NCBI RefSeq assembly: GCF_016595415.1
Contig: NZ_JAENIO010000024.1
Coordinates: 1 to 60,058, forward strand
DNA length: 60,058 nucleotides
Direction of reading: 5' to 3'
DNA from: Roseibacillus ishigakijimensis
Lineage (GTDB): Bacteria; Verrucomicrobiota; Verrucomicrobiia; Verrucomicrobiales; Akkermansiaceae
The notes beneath the pieces are model-generated. The model saw only the letters and a program-made list of their open reading frames with translations. It searched no databases and was not told the DNA's origin. Numbering within the stretch: the first letter of the stretch is position 1; each line of letters begins with the position of its first letter. A program made the position numbers and the translations under genes. Positions 17,476 to 26,150 of the stretch are shown here, piece by piece.

Positions 17476-20400
17476 ATGGCCAGTTCCCTCTCCTGCCGCC
17501 CATCCGCCATGCTCCCCCTCATGTTGACGCAATGCCCCTGTCCCGCCCGCCCGCTGCATTTGGCGGCCCTGGCGCTTTCTCTCCTCACCACCGCTCTCCC
17601 GGCGCAGAGCGACGAGGAAGGTTTCACCTTTCGCCTTTTCGACATTCAGGAAGAAATGGATCGCCTCTATCCCCTTCGGGAAGGCCAGTCCCCCAATGTG
17701 GACGAAAAGCATGCCGTAATCGATTATGAAAGCACCCAATCCTTCGCGGGCTTTGCCGACCAATTTCTAGTCGAGCTCAGTGGCCGTCTCCGCATCACGA
17801 CCCCAGGGCTCTATCAGTTCCGGCTCACCTCGGACGACGGCTCCACCCTGCACCTCAACGAGACCCTTCTCATTGCCAATGACGGCGTCCATGCTGCCGT
17901 GGCGGAGGTGGGCGAGGTCGAGCTGGAAAGCGGTGACCACGACTTTGCCATCAGATACTTCGAGAATGCCGGGGGTCAACGCCTCCTCTTAGAATGGCAG
18001 CTCCCGGGCGCGAGTGCCTTTGTCCGAGTTCCTGCCGAAACCTTTCGCACCTTGGCCAACGTCACCCGGGTGGTGGCTCCCGGAAAGAAAGAAATCATCC
18101 GCCCCGGCGGTCAGGAAAGACCAGGCAACGGACAAGCCTTGGCCGGCATCCACCCCTCCTGGTCCCTACGCATGGCGCGTCCCGCCGACTTCACCCCCAA
18201 GGTTGGGGCCCTCGCCCTCCACAACGATGGCCGACTCTTCGTCGCCACCTTCGAGCCCAATCAATTCGGCTTTCCCGAGCCTTCCCCCGGAGGCGACGGC
18301 AAAGTCTATGCTCTCACCAATCCCGACCATCCCGACCCCAGCCAAATCGAGGTCACCGAAATCGCAAACGGGCTTTCCGAACCGCTGGGAATGACCTTTG
18401 TCGACGGCGACCCGGTGGTCAGCGAACGCCTCGCCATCACCCGCCTCCTGGACGAGGACGGAGACGGCTTCTATGAAACCCACGAAACACTGACCGAGGG
18501 GTGGACCTCAGACAATTACCATCACTTCCATTTCGGTTTGTTGGAAAAAGAAGGATTCCTTTACTCCGCACTCTCCACCGCCATCAATCGCTCCAGCGAC
18601 TTCCCGGGGCAGGAAGGTCAACACCGGGGCCTTAACGGGGCCAACCCACCCCATCGAGGTTCCCTTATGAAAACCAATTTGCTCACCGGAGAACACCAAT
18701 TCATCGCGGGGGGACTGCGCACTCCCAACGGTTTTGCTCTGGGGCCGGAAGGGACCATTCTGAATGCCGACAATCAAGGAGGCTGGGTTCCCACGAGCAA
18801 AATTCAAGTTCTCGAAGAAGGCCGCTTCTACGGATTCTACAATGACACCCAACTCACCAATAGCAACTATCCCGAGGGTGGCGCCCCCAGTGACTTTGCG
18901 GACCAACCAGTGACTCCGCCCGCACTCTGGCTCCCGCACAGCGAAGTCGCCAAGTCGCCCTCCCAAATCGTGCCTTTGGAAAGTGGAATCTACGCCGGGC
19001 ACTATCTCTTCGGCGAAGTGACCTTGGGAGGAATCCGCCGCGCTTCCTTGGAAAAAGTCAACGGCGTCTGGCAGGGCTGCGCCTATCGCTTCAGCCAAGG
19101 CTTCGAGGGCGGAGTCAACCGCTTGCTCTGGTCCCCGGAGGGCTCGCTCTACGTGGGCTGTATCGGAGCAACCTCCAATTGGTCCTGGCGGGGCACGACC
19201 TCGGGCTTGCAACGGCTCGAACCCAGGGCGGATGGCACCATCGCCTATGATGTCAAGCAGGTGCGCGCCCTGCCCGATGGCTTTGAGATCGAATACACCA
19301 AGCCCATCGACCCCAGCTATGCCCGACACGCCTCCAACTTCGCGGTGCAGCAATGGACTTATACCCCCACGCCCGACTACGGTGGACCCAAGCAGCAGCA
19401 GGCTTCCCTGCTGGTGACCGCCGCCACCCTTTCTGCCGACGGTCGCCGGGTGCAACTGCAGGTCAACGGGCTGCGTGAAGGCTTCGTCCATCATCTCGTG
19501 GCCGATCCCCCTTCCGCCACGGGAGAGACCCTCTGGACGACAGAGGCCTGGTATACCCTCAATGCCATTCCCACCAAAGCGGCCGAAGCCATTCGCGAGG
19601 TCACCCTGTCCCCCTCCTCGGTGTTGGAAAACCAAGAAGCGGGAACAGTGGTGGGAACATTTTCCGCCACCCATGAGGATGCGGAGGCCGTGCTCACCTT
19701 CACCCTGCCGGAGGGCCAATCCGACAACGAGCATTTCTATCTCGAAGACCGCACCCTGCTTACCGCGACTTCCTTCGACTTCGAGCGCTGCTCCGACTAC
19801 TCCCTGCTCCTGCGCGTCAATGACGAGCTCGGCAACTTCAAGATCCTCCATTTTGAGGTCTCCGTTTTGGACGACCCCGAGGAGCACGCCCCCAATGCCT
19901 TGGCCTTGAGCTCGCACCTCATCCCCCTACCCCACCCGACCAGCTATCAAATTGCGGAGGTCGGGGTCAGCGACCCCGACCCGGGCGATATCGACTCGGA
20001 CAATACCCTGAGCCTGGACGATACCGCCAACCTCCTGGCCGCCGAGAGCTTCAACTATTCCGATGGCTCCCTCGCCGGACAAAGCGGAGGCCAGGGCTTC
20101 TCCGGCCCTTGGAACAACGTCAGCGGGACCACCAGCACGAGCAATCAGGCAGCCTACCAGAGCAGCGAAAGCGCACGTATCGTGCGACTCCTCGACACCT
20201 CCCCCAGCAGCCCCCTGGCCACCTACCTCGATAGCGCGGGCAATCTGGGCAAAGATGGCACGACCCTCTATCTCTCCTACCTGCAGCAGCTCCCCCAGGG
20301 CGGTCTCAACAGCACTGGCATCGTTGAAATGCGTCGCGATGGCAATGGAGACAACAACACCCAATTCAATACCGGGGTGGACACCAGCCCCGCCCCCGCC

Positions 20401-21831
20401 AGCTACGGCCTGCGCCTGAAACGAAACGCCTCCCTCACCCTACCCGCCCCTTCGGGAGCGACCAGCGAGCGCCACCGCTTGGTCTTGAAAATCGAATTCG
20501 GCCCCGCCAACGAGGACCGCATCTCTTTCTACCAAGACCCCACGGCCGGAGAAGAAAGCAACCCTATTGGCAGCCTGAGCGCCACCGACCTATCCTTTGA
20601 CCGCATTGGCTTCGGCTCCTTTCAAGGCGGGCAACTCCTCGTCGGCGATATTCGCCTCGCTGATAGTTTCGCCGCCGTAGTCCCCCAGACCACCCAGGGC
20701 AGTCATCTCCTCACCGTGGCAGCGGGAGAGGGAGATGAAGACAACCAACGCTTCAAACTCCTCGACAAGCGACTCCTCACTGGCACCAATCTCTCCTCCG
20801 GCACCTACCGCATCCGCCTCCAGGCCACCGACAGCGCCGGCCTTTCCCATCAACAATCCTTCCTTCTCTATGCCGGCGATGGTCTAGCCGACGACGATGG
20901 GGACGGCCTCAACAACCGCGACGAAGTGCGCCACGGCCTCGACCCTTCCAACGGCACCGACGCGAGCCTGGACCGCGATGGCGACGGCCAGGACGACCGG
21001 GCCGAGATTCTGGCCGGGAGCGATCCCTTGGACCCCCAATCGCGCTGGCAAGCCTCTCTCGGACACCGCGAGAGTCAACTCGTGCTGGCAGGGACCACCC
21101 GCCGAGGGCACTTCTATGCCCTGCAAGAAAGCGACGACCTGCTCACCTGGGCTCCCCGGGGAGAAAGCATCGTGGCCCATGGTGAGCTCACCGAATGGCT
21201 GCTCCCTATCGGGCTCTCCTCCCCCACCCGCCGCTTTCTCCGACTCTCGGCGGATCCTTTCGCGGGAACAGCCATCGACCTCCTTGCCAACGGCTTGTCA
21301 GATTGGCGTTTTGTTAATAGCGACCCTGCAGAATGGAATTTCGAGAAAAGCAGCGGCATCCTCAAGCACGTCCGCTCTCTCTCCAGCGGATTCATCGCAT
21401 ACCCGGGCACATTCCGTAATTTCATCCTTCGCTTACAGTTCAAGACCACTCCCGGCACCAACGCGGGGATCTTCACGCGCGCCGATCCCGCCAGTACCCA
21501 ACCCTGGGTCGATGGCAACGAGATTCAGATTGACAATATCGACCCGGAGGGACCAGACCGGGAAACGGGCTCGGTCTACCGCCGCATTGCCGCCTCCCCC
21601 CCCTTCGATCCCGCCGACGGGGTCTGGCACAGCCTGGAGATCCGCCAAATCGAGAACAGCATCCGAGTGACCATCGACGGCCTGGTGCTGGTCGACGCTC
21701 TCGACACCAAGCTCTCCCACCCCGGGTTCGACTGGCGCGACGAGGGATTCATCGGACTTCAGGACTCCCACCACAATCCACTCGGAACCACCATCGAGTA
21801 TCGGAACCTCCACCTCTTTCCCCTCCCCTAA
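17476..21831 (+). CDS. Giant exported multidomain protein: PA14, beta-propeller, cadherin with inserted LamG, TSP3, DUF1080
   Basis: ATG 17476 is chosen because AAAGGAG lies 11 bases upstream and the product then begins with a signal peptide (A-L-P-A-Q-S). The product is 1451 residues. Approximate domains: PA14-like 65-190; DUF7133/glucose-sorbosone-dehydrogenase-like propeller 215-560; cadherin-like repeat ~700-800; second cadherin-like repeat split by a LamG-like domain (~850-1072); calcium-binding D-x-D-x-D-G repeats ~1140-1190; C-terminal DUF1080 (3-keto-disaccharide hydrolase-like, jellyroll) ~1266-1451. PA14 and DUF1080 domains are carbohydrate-related in Planctomycetes and Verrucomicrobia, so a surface polysaccharide-binding or -degrading role is likely. 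The exact reaction is unknown. It is divergent from the PEP-CTERM gene and convergent with the response regulator. Confidence 0.85.
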   Translation: MASSLSCRPSAMLPLMLTQCPCPARPLHLAALALSLLTTALPAQSDEEGFTFRLFDIQEEMDRLYPLREGQSPNVDEKHAVIDYESTQSFAGFADQFLVELSGRLRITTPGLYQFRLTSDDGSTLHLNETLLIANDGVHAAVAEVGEVELESGDHDFAIRYFENAGGQRLLLEWQLPGASAFVRVPAETFRTLANVTRVVAPGKKEIIRPGGQERPGNGQALAGIHPSWSLRMARPADFTPKVGALALHNDGRLFVATFEPNQFGFPEPSPGGDGKVYALTNPDHPDPSQIEVTEIANGLSEPLGMTFVDGDPVVSERLAITRLLDEDGDGFYETHETLTEGWTSDNYHHFHFGLLEKEGFLYSALSTAINRSSDFPGQEGQHRGLNGANPPHRGSLMKTNLLTGEHQFIAGGLRTPNGFALGPEGTILNADNQGGWVPTSKIQVLEEGRFYGFYNDTQLTNSNYPEGGAPSDFADQPVTPPALWLPHSEVAKSPSQIVPLESGIYAGHYLFGEVTLGGIRRASLEKVNGVWQGCAYRFSQGFEGGVNRLLWSPEGSLYVGCIGATSNWSWRGTTSGLQRLEPRADGTIAYDVKQVRALPDGFEIEYTKPIDPSYARHASNFAVQQWTYTPTPDYGGPKQQQASLLVTAATLSADGRRVQLQVNGLREGFVHHLVADPPSATGETLWTTEAWYTLNAIPTKAAEAIREVTLSPSSVLENQEAGTVVGTFSATHEDAEAVLTFTLPEGQSDNEHFYLEDRTLLTATSFDFERCSDYSLLLRVNDELGNFKILHFEVSVLDDPEEHAPNALALSSHLIPLPHPTSYQIAEVGVSDPDPGDIDSDNTLSLDDTANLLAAESFNYSDGSLAGQSGGQGFSGPWNNVSGTTSTSNQAAYQSSESARIVRLLDTSPSSPLATYLDSAGNLGKDGTTLYLSYLQQLPQGGLNSTGIVEMRRDGNGDNNTQFNTGVDTSPAPASYGLRLKRNASLTLPAPSGATSERHRLVLKIEFGPANEDRISFYQDPTAGEESNPIGSLSATDLSFDRIGFGSFQGGQLLVGDIRLADSFAAVVPQTTQGSHLLTVAAGEGDEDNQRFKLLDKRLLTGTNLSSGTYRIRLQATDSAGLSHQQSFLLYAGDGLADDDGDGLNNRDEVRHGLDPSNGTDASLDRDGDGQDDRAEILAGSDPLDPQSRWQASLGHRESQLVLAGTTRRGHFYALQESDDLLTWAPRGESIVAHGELTEWLLPIGLSSPTRRFLRLSADPFAGTAIDLLANGLSDWRFVNSDPAEWNFEKSSGILKHVRSLSSGFIAYPGTFRNFILRLQFKTTPGTNAGIFTRADPASTQPWVDGNEIQIDNIDPEGPDRETGSVYRRIAASPPFDPADGVWHSLEIRQIENSIRVTIDGLVLVDALDTKLSHPGFDWRDEGFIGLQDSHHNPLGTTIEYRNLHLFPLP

Positions 21832-21862
21832 TCGCGCAAGGAATATCCCTCCCTTGCAGCAC

Positions 21863-22498
21863 TCAGTCGTCCAGGTGAATCAGCCCCCGCCGCACGGCGG
21901 TGACTGCGGCCTGGGTGCGGTCTTCCACGTCCAGCTTGGCCAGGAGGTTGGAAATGTGCAGCTTCACCGTGGCCAGGGAGAGGCTCAATCTATCCCCAAT
22001 CTCCTTGTTGCTGAGTCCTTCAACCAGAAGAACAAGCACCTCATGCTCTCGCTCCGTCAGAGGTCGCCGCTGCTGTTGACGCTGAAGCTTGTTTCGCAAC
22101 TCTGTTGGCAAATAGCACTCCCCCCGCGCCACCGTGGAGATAGCATCCAGCAGTTCCTCGGTCTCCGCATTCTTGGAGAGATAGCCCTTGGCCCCCGCCT
22201 GCAGAGCCCGTCCGATGTCATCCTCGCCATCATAGACACTGAGGAAGAGAACCCGGGCCCCGGGAAAAGCCGCCAGCAAGTCCCGCGTACTCGCCACCCC
22301 GTCCCGGCCCGTGAGGCGATAATCCATCAACACCACATCGGGCCGCAAGTCCCCATATCTTTCCACGATATTCTCTCCCCCCGACAACTCCCCCACTACC
22401 TCCATCGTAGGCTCGGAAGCAATCGCCTCAATGGTGCCAATACGCACGATGATGTGATCATCAACTAACAGAATGCGAAGACGGCGGGTAGTTGTCAT
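21863..22498 (-). CDS. NarL/LuxR-type DNA-binding response regulator
   Basis: The protein has 211 residues. The receiver domain has the acidic pair D13-D14, phospho-acceptor D59 in L-M-D-Y, and a lysine in G-Y-L-S-K. The C-terminal LuxR helix-turn-helix (~147-190) begins L-T-E-R-E and contains G-L-S-N-K-E-I and V-K-L-H-I-S-N-L-L-A-K-L. It follows the histidine kinase gene with a 9-base gap, so the two form a two-component system. The most likely targets are nearby exported proteins (inference). Confidence 0.95.
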   Translation of the reverse strand: MTTTRRLRILLVDDHIIVRIGTIEAIASEPTMEVVGELSGGENIVERYGDLRPDVVLMDYRLTGRDGVASTRDLLAAFPGARVLFLSVYDGEDDIGRALQAGAKGYLSKNAETEELLDAISTVARGECYLPTELRNKLQRQQQRRPLTEREHEVLVLLVEGLSNKEIGDRLSLSLATVKLHISNLLAKLDVEDRTQAAVTAVRRGLIHLDD

Positions 22499-22507
22499 AG
22501 CCAGAAA

Positions 22508-24562
22508 TCAATTGGGCAACCACACCCGCACCAGAGTGCCCACTCCAACTTTGCTTTCAATGGAAATCTCCGCCCCAATCGACCTCGCTCGTTCGCGCAT
22601 CCCCTGCAGCCCGAACCGTCCCCGCCCAACTCCATTCGAGACCTCGAATCCCCGCCCCTCATCCAGGATCGTCAACTCCATTCCCTTGGGCAACTCCCGA
22701 CGACGGACCTCCACCCGCCGGGCTCCCCCATGCCGCAGGGCATTGTAGCTCGCCTCCCGCACTATCTTCGTGAGGTTCCGTTCCACCCGCGCATCACGCT
22801 CCACCCGAGGCCCATCCTCCCTGAAGTCGATAACGGCCCCCAACTGGGCGGCTTCCGCCAAGAGAACCTGATCCTCACCATAGTTCGACTTCCCCATCCG
22901 CTGATTTTGCCGCAAATCCTGAATCGATTCCCGCGACTCCTTCTGGCAATGCTCGGCCATCCGTCGGGCCAGGAAAACCCCATCCTTCACCGCTGCCATT
23001 TCCCCCGACCGCAATCGGCGCTCGACGTTGCTCAATTGACGCCCCAGCCCCGCAATGGTCTGCTCCAGAGAATCATGCAAATCCCGCGCCAACCGCTCAC
23101 GCTCCCGCATAGTGACCTCCCGCTCCACCTGCTGGTGTATCAAAGCCGTCTGCTCCCTCACCTTGCGCTTGAGAAGGACAACCCATCCCAGAAAGATCAA
23201 GATCGCCATCAACAGCAGCGAAGCCAGCAACAAGACACGACCCGAAGTCCACCACGAGGGCCGGCTGAGAACCTCCACATCTCCGAGATGGCGCAAAAGA
23301 AGGGAAAAGCGATCCGCTTGATAGACATGAGCCACCGCTTGGCTGGACGCGAGCAAGCAAATACCCCTCATCCGCACGAGAGAATCCGGAACCAAGGAAT
23401 CAGGCACCTCCTGCGGCCCATGCACGTTCGCCACAAAGCGCTGATCTTCACTTTCACAAAGCAGCTCCAGCCCCTCCTCGTTCACCGCCACCGACAACAA
23501 TCGAGCTTGAATGGCGACTAAACTCTGATGGTAATCCACCTCAAAAACCTCTTGCCCGGCGCGGAACTCCCGCACCGCCAGGGGCTGCCCCGCCCCCCGG
23601 CGAGTCACGGTCAGACTATTTACCACCGGAGCAAAAGGCTCGTAAACCACCGTGCCCAGAACCTCCACTTCCTCCCCCAAGGGTAAGGCCTCTTCCTCGC
23701 GCAACCGCACCATCAGCGAATTCTTTCTATCCTGGAGGTAAAGCTCCTTGCCCTCACTGTGAGCGACCACCCCGCGCACCCGCACCGAGTGGGTAGCACT
23801 GGTCTCCAACCGCATCAATTGATCCAGCGGCACCAGCGGCACGGGAGTTCCCCGCCCGCTCAACACCGTGATATCCTTCAGCGAATGAAGCTGGAAAATG
23901 CGTCCCGTCATTTGACGACGGGAGTTCCACTGCGTGGCCGCCACCCCCCGGCATCGGACGGCCTGATTGACCAATCCTTCGGCCGCAGCCTCCACCTCCG
24001 CCGTCCGGGGCAGAACCAGATTGTAAACTGCACCCAGGCAAGCCAAGCGCAGCGAGAGCACTTGCCCGGTTCGAACCGTCTCCAGAACCACCCCTGAGAA
24101 CTCCATCCACTGACAATCGCTGTAGGGGTCGGCCAACAGCTCTCGTGTCGCCACCATCGGACGCGGAAGAGGCTGGGGAGCCAGTTTGCGGAGCTCCCTG
24201 GCATCGATGTGGGGCAGGAAGTGACCGGGATTACTCGTTCCGCTCACCAGCACAACATCGCCCTGTTCGAGTTGCACCCGTTCCCGCAGTCTCTCGGCCA
24301 ATGAGACGTAAATGCCCACTTCCCCATCGTGGGCGAAGAAGCCATGCCTCTCTGGACCGAACTTCAACACCTGCACCTCCACTCGCACCGGCATTTTCTC
24401 CGCAGCCTTCCCGGTGGTGAGAGCCCGCACCCCGGCGAGGGATCGCAGTAATTCTTTCCCTGACGCGGAGCCGACAACCAGCCCCCACATCACCATTAGC
24501 AGCCCCGCCCGGCGCAAGCGCCCGAAGTAGCTTCTCAACCCACCTCCCGATTCCGCACTCAT
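22508..24562 (-). CDS. Sensor histidine kinase (HisKA_3/NarX type) with tandem OB-like sensor domains
   Basis: The start is ATG 24562, with GTG 24565 directly before it and GGAGGGG just upstream; the product has about 684 residues. A signal/anchor segment (~20-35) is followed by a ~400-residue extracytoplasmic region that appears to hold up to four OB-fold-like repeats, each with a V-x-V-x-G-x-V pattern. A transmembrane helix follows (~445-468), then a short coiled coil and a HisKA_3 box R-E-R-L-A-R-D-L-H-D with H496. The HATPase has an N-box-like E-A-x-Y-N-A-L-R-H and G-R-F-G-L-Q-G-M. OB-like sensor arrays of this sort are seen mainly in PVC bacteria and their ligand is unknown. Upstream partner of the response regulator. 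Confidence 0.9.
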   Translation of the reverse strand: MSAESGGGLRSYFGRLRRAGLLMVMWGLVVGSASGKELLRSLAGVRALTTGKAAEKMPVRVEVQVLKFGPERHGFFAHDGEVGIYVSLAERLRERVQLEQGDVVLVSGTSNPGHFLPHIDARELRKLAPQPLPRPMVATRELLADPYSDCQWMEFSGVVLETVRTGQVLSLRLACLGAVYNLVLPRTAEVEAAAEGLVNQAVRCRGVAATQWNSRRQMTGRIFQLHSLKDITVLSGRGTPVPLVPLDQLMRLETSATHSVRVRGVVAHSEGKELYLQDRKNSLMVRLREEEALPLGEEVEVLGTVVYEPFAPVVNSLTVTRRGAGQPLAVREFRAGQEVFEVDYHQSLVAIQARLLSVAVNEEGLELLCESEDQRFVANVHGPQEVPDSLVPDSLVRMRGICLLASSQAVAHVYQADRFSLLLRHLGDVEVLSRPSWWTSGRVLLLASLLLMAILIFLGWVVLLKRKVREQTALIHQQVEREVTMRERERLARDLHDSLEQTIAGLGRQLSNVERRLRSGEMAAVKDGVFLARRMAEHCQKESRESIQDLRQNQRMGKSNYGEDQVLLAEAAQLGAVIDFREDGPRVERDARVERNLTKIVREASYNALRHGGARRVEVRRRELPKGMELTILDEGRGFEVSNGVGRGRFGLQGMRERARSIGAEISIESKVGVGTLVRVWLPN

Positions 24563-24633
24563 CACCCCTCCAGTCTGGGCAAGCGCAGCCTTCCGGGCAA
24601 TTTTTTCCCACTCCGACCGCTTATATCGGAATT

Positions 24634-24654
24634 CACTTACAGCTCATTTAAGTG
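24634..24654. promoter_or_regulatory. Candidate operator palindrome in the divergent region kinase / DNRLRE gene
   Basis: CACTTA (24634-24639) is mirrored by TAAGTG (24649-24654) with a 9-base spacer in an AT-richer part of the 164-base divergent intergenic region. The geometry fits a dimeric NarL-type regulator, but no second copy was found. Confidence 0.35.
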
Positions 24655-24726
24655 ACAATATTGACCCCAATCAATCTTGGCCTTGGATGGAACAAATCGG
24701 CATAAGCCGGGACTTTTCACTCATAC

Positions 24727-26037
24727 ATGAAGACCACCCTATTTTCCACGCTTTTGATCTCCCTCGGAGCCAGTTCCTTACCGGGAGCATTGAGCGAAGT
24801 CACCTACAGCCTGCAGGAAGGCGAAGACGGCTATGCAGGCAGCGCCCAATTGCGCATCCGGGCCAACGGTGACGTCAACGATGGTGCCGCCGTGGATACC
24901 GGCCACCCCGACCCCTCCCAACGACAGACCTTTTACCTCGATGGCGGCTTCGATGCCGAGAGCAACCGTGCGGACATGCTCTTTCGCTTTGAGAACGCCC
25001 TCGCAGACCTCCCCGCCGGAGCGGTGATTACCCAGGCCCGCTTCGAGCTCACCACCTCCGATGTCACCACTTCCAATCCCTCGGGCGGCACCTTCAATGT
25101 CTACCGCCTCACCAACGGCTTCGACCCCGGCAGCACGACCTACGCGAATCTCTCCGCTGCAGGTGGCGTCCAGATGGGTGAGTCCGCAGATATGCTCTCG
25201 GGCTCTTTCTCCGGCATGACTGCCAATGGCACCACCGTCTCCGCCGACGTCACCCGCATCGTCCAATCCTGGGTCAATGGCGACCCGGTCCATGGCTTCG
25301 GCGTGCGCAGCGACCGCTCCAACGATGGCTGGAGTGTGGAAACGGTCTCTTCGAGCCAAACCAGCGGTCGCCCCAAGCTGGTCATCAGCTACACCACCGA
25401 TCCGGTCCAGCTCCACGAGTACCAACAGGGCAAAAATGGCTACGCGGGAGGCCGCCATGCCCTCATCAGCTCCAATTCCCCGACCGAAATGGTCGCCACT
25501 GCGGCGCAGGTTTTCCTCGATGGCAGCGATGGAGACCAATCTTACGATGATCCTTATCTCCTGGCCTTCGACGGGGTGGAAAACGACATCGCCGGTCAAC
25601 AGGTCGAGCTCGGGGAGCTGACGCTGGTCACCGGATTTGCCAGCAGTGCGGCCGACTCGGGTGGTCCCTACACCATCCACCAGCTCTTGCTGCCCTTCGA
25701 CCAGTCGACCGTGGTTTACGACGACTTCGCCGGAGACGTGACCGCCATGATGGCCGCCAACCAGATTGGACCCGCCGTGGCCGCCTTCACCGGGATGTCC
25801 GATACCGAAGTGGTCACTGCTGATGTCTCGGCCATCCTGCAGAACTGGGCGGATGGCGAGGCCAACTACGGCTTCTACATCGCAGCCGACGGAACGTCCA
25901 ATGGCTGGCAAATCTTTTCCAACGACGATCCGGAATTTGCTCCCTATCTGCGCATCATCACCAGCCAGATTCCCGAGCCCTCCACCACTCTCTTCGCCGC
26001 CATGGCGCTCGTTCCCCTTTTGCGCCGTCGCCGCTAG
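24727..26037 (+). CDS. DNRLRE-domain PEP-CTERM exported protein
   Basis: The protein has 436 residues with a signal peptide (~1-22). It contains two DNRLRE-like jellyroll domains (~25-225 and ~228-410). Each has an L-x-E/Q-x-x-x-G-Y-A-G strand near its start and D-V-T/S-x-I-x-Q-x-W-x-x-G near its end. The C-terminus is a PEP-CTERM signal: I-P-E-P-S, hydrophobic segment, L-R-R-R-R. DNRLRE modules are surface beta-sandwiches often attached to other extracellular domains; here they are the whole protein. It is divergent from the two-component system, which suggests a regulatory link, and is closed by a terminator at 26066. Confidence 0.85.
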   Translation: MKTTLFSTLLISLGASSLPGALSEVTYSLQEGEDGYAGSAQLRIRANGDVNDGAAVDTGHPDPSQRQTFYLDGGFDAESNRADMLFRFENALADLPAGAVITQARFELTTSDVTTSNPSGGTFNVYRLTNGFDPGSTTYANLSAAGGVQMGESADMLSGSFSGMTANGTTVSADVTRIVQSWVNGDPVHGFGVRSDRSNDGWSVETVSSSQTSGRPKLVISYTTDPVQLHEYQQGKNGYAGGRHALISSNSPTEMVATAAQVFLDGSDGDQSYDDPYLLAFDGVENDIAGQQVELGELTLVTGFASSAADSGGPYTIHQLLLPFDQSTVVYDDFAGDVTAMMAANQIGPAVAAFTGMSDTEVVTADVSAILQNWADGEANYGFYIAADGTSNGWQIFSNDDPEFAPYLRIITSQIPEPSTTLFAAMALVPLLRRRR

Positions 26038-26065
26038 CCCGCCTGGCGACTTCCTTCCTCACAAG

Positions 26066-26096
26066 CGCGGCCGGGGCCTCCCCTGCCGCGTTTTTT
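26066..26096 (+). terminator. Intrinsic terminator after the DNRLRE gene
   Basis: An 11-base stem with one mismatch (26066-26076 with 26080-26090), 3-base loop, followed by six Ts (26091-26096). Confidence 0.85.
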
Positions 26097-26150
26097 CTTT
26101 TCTCCTGCCAGAATTCACCATTCCCCCGGGGTCGTCATCCCGCTAGGCTG

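Noticed and set aside
21836-21857. Terminator between the giant exported protein and the response regulator
   Set aside because: Only a 6-bp stem (GCAAGG/CCTTGC) without T-run on either strand.
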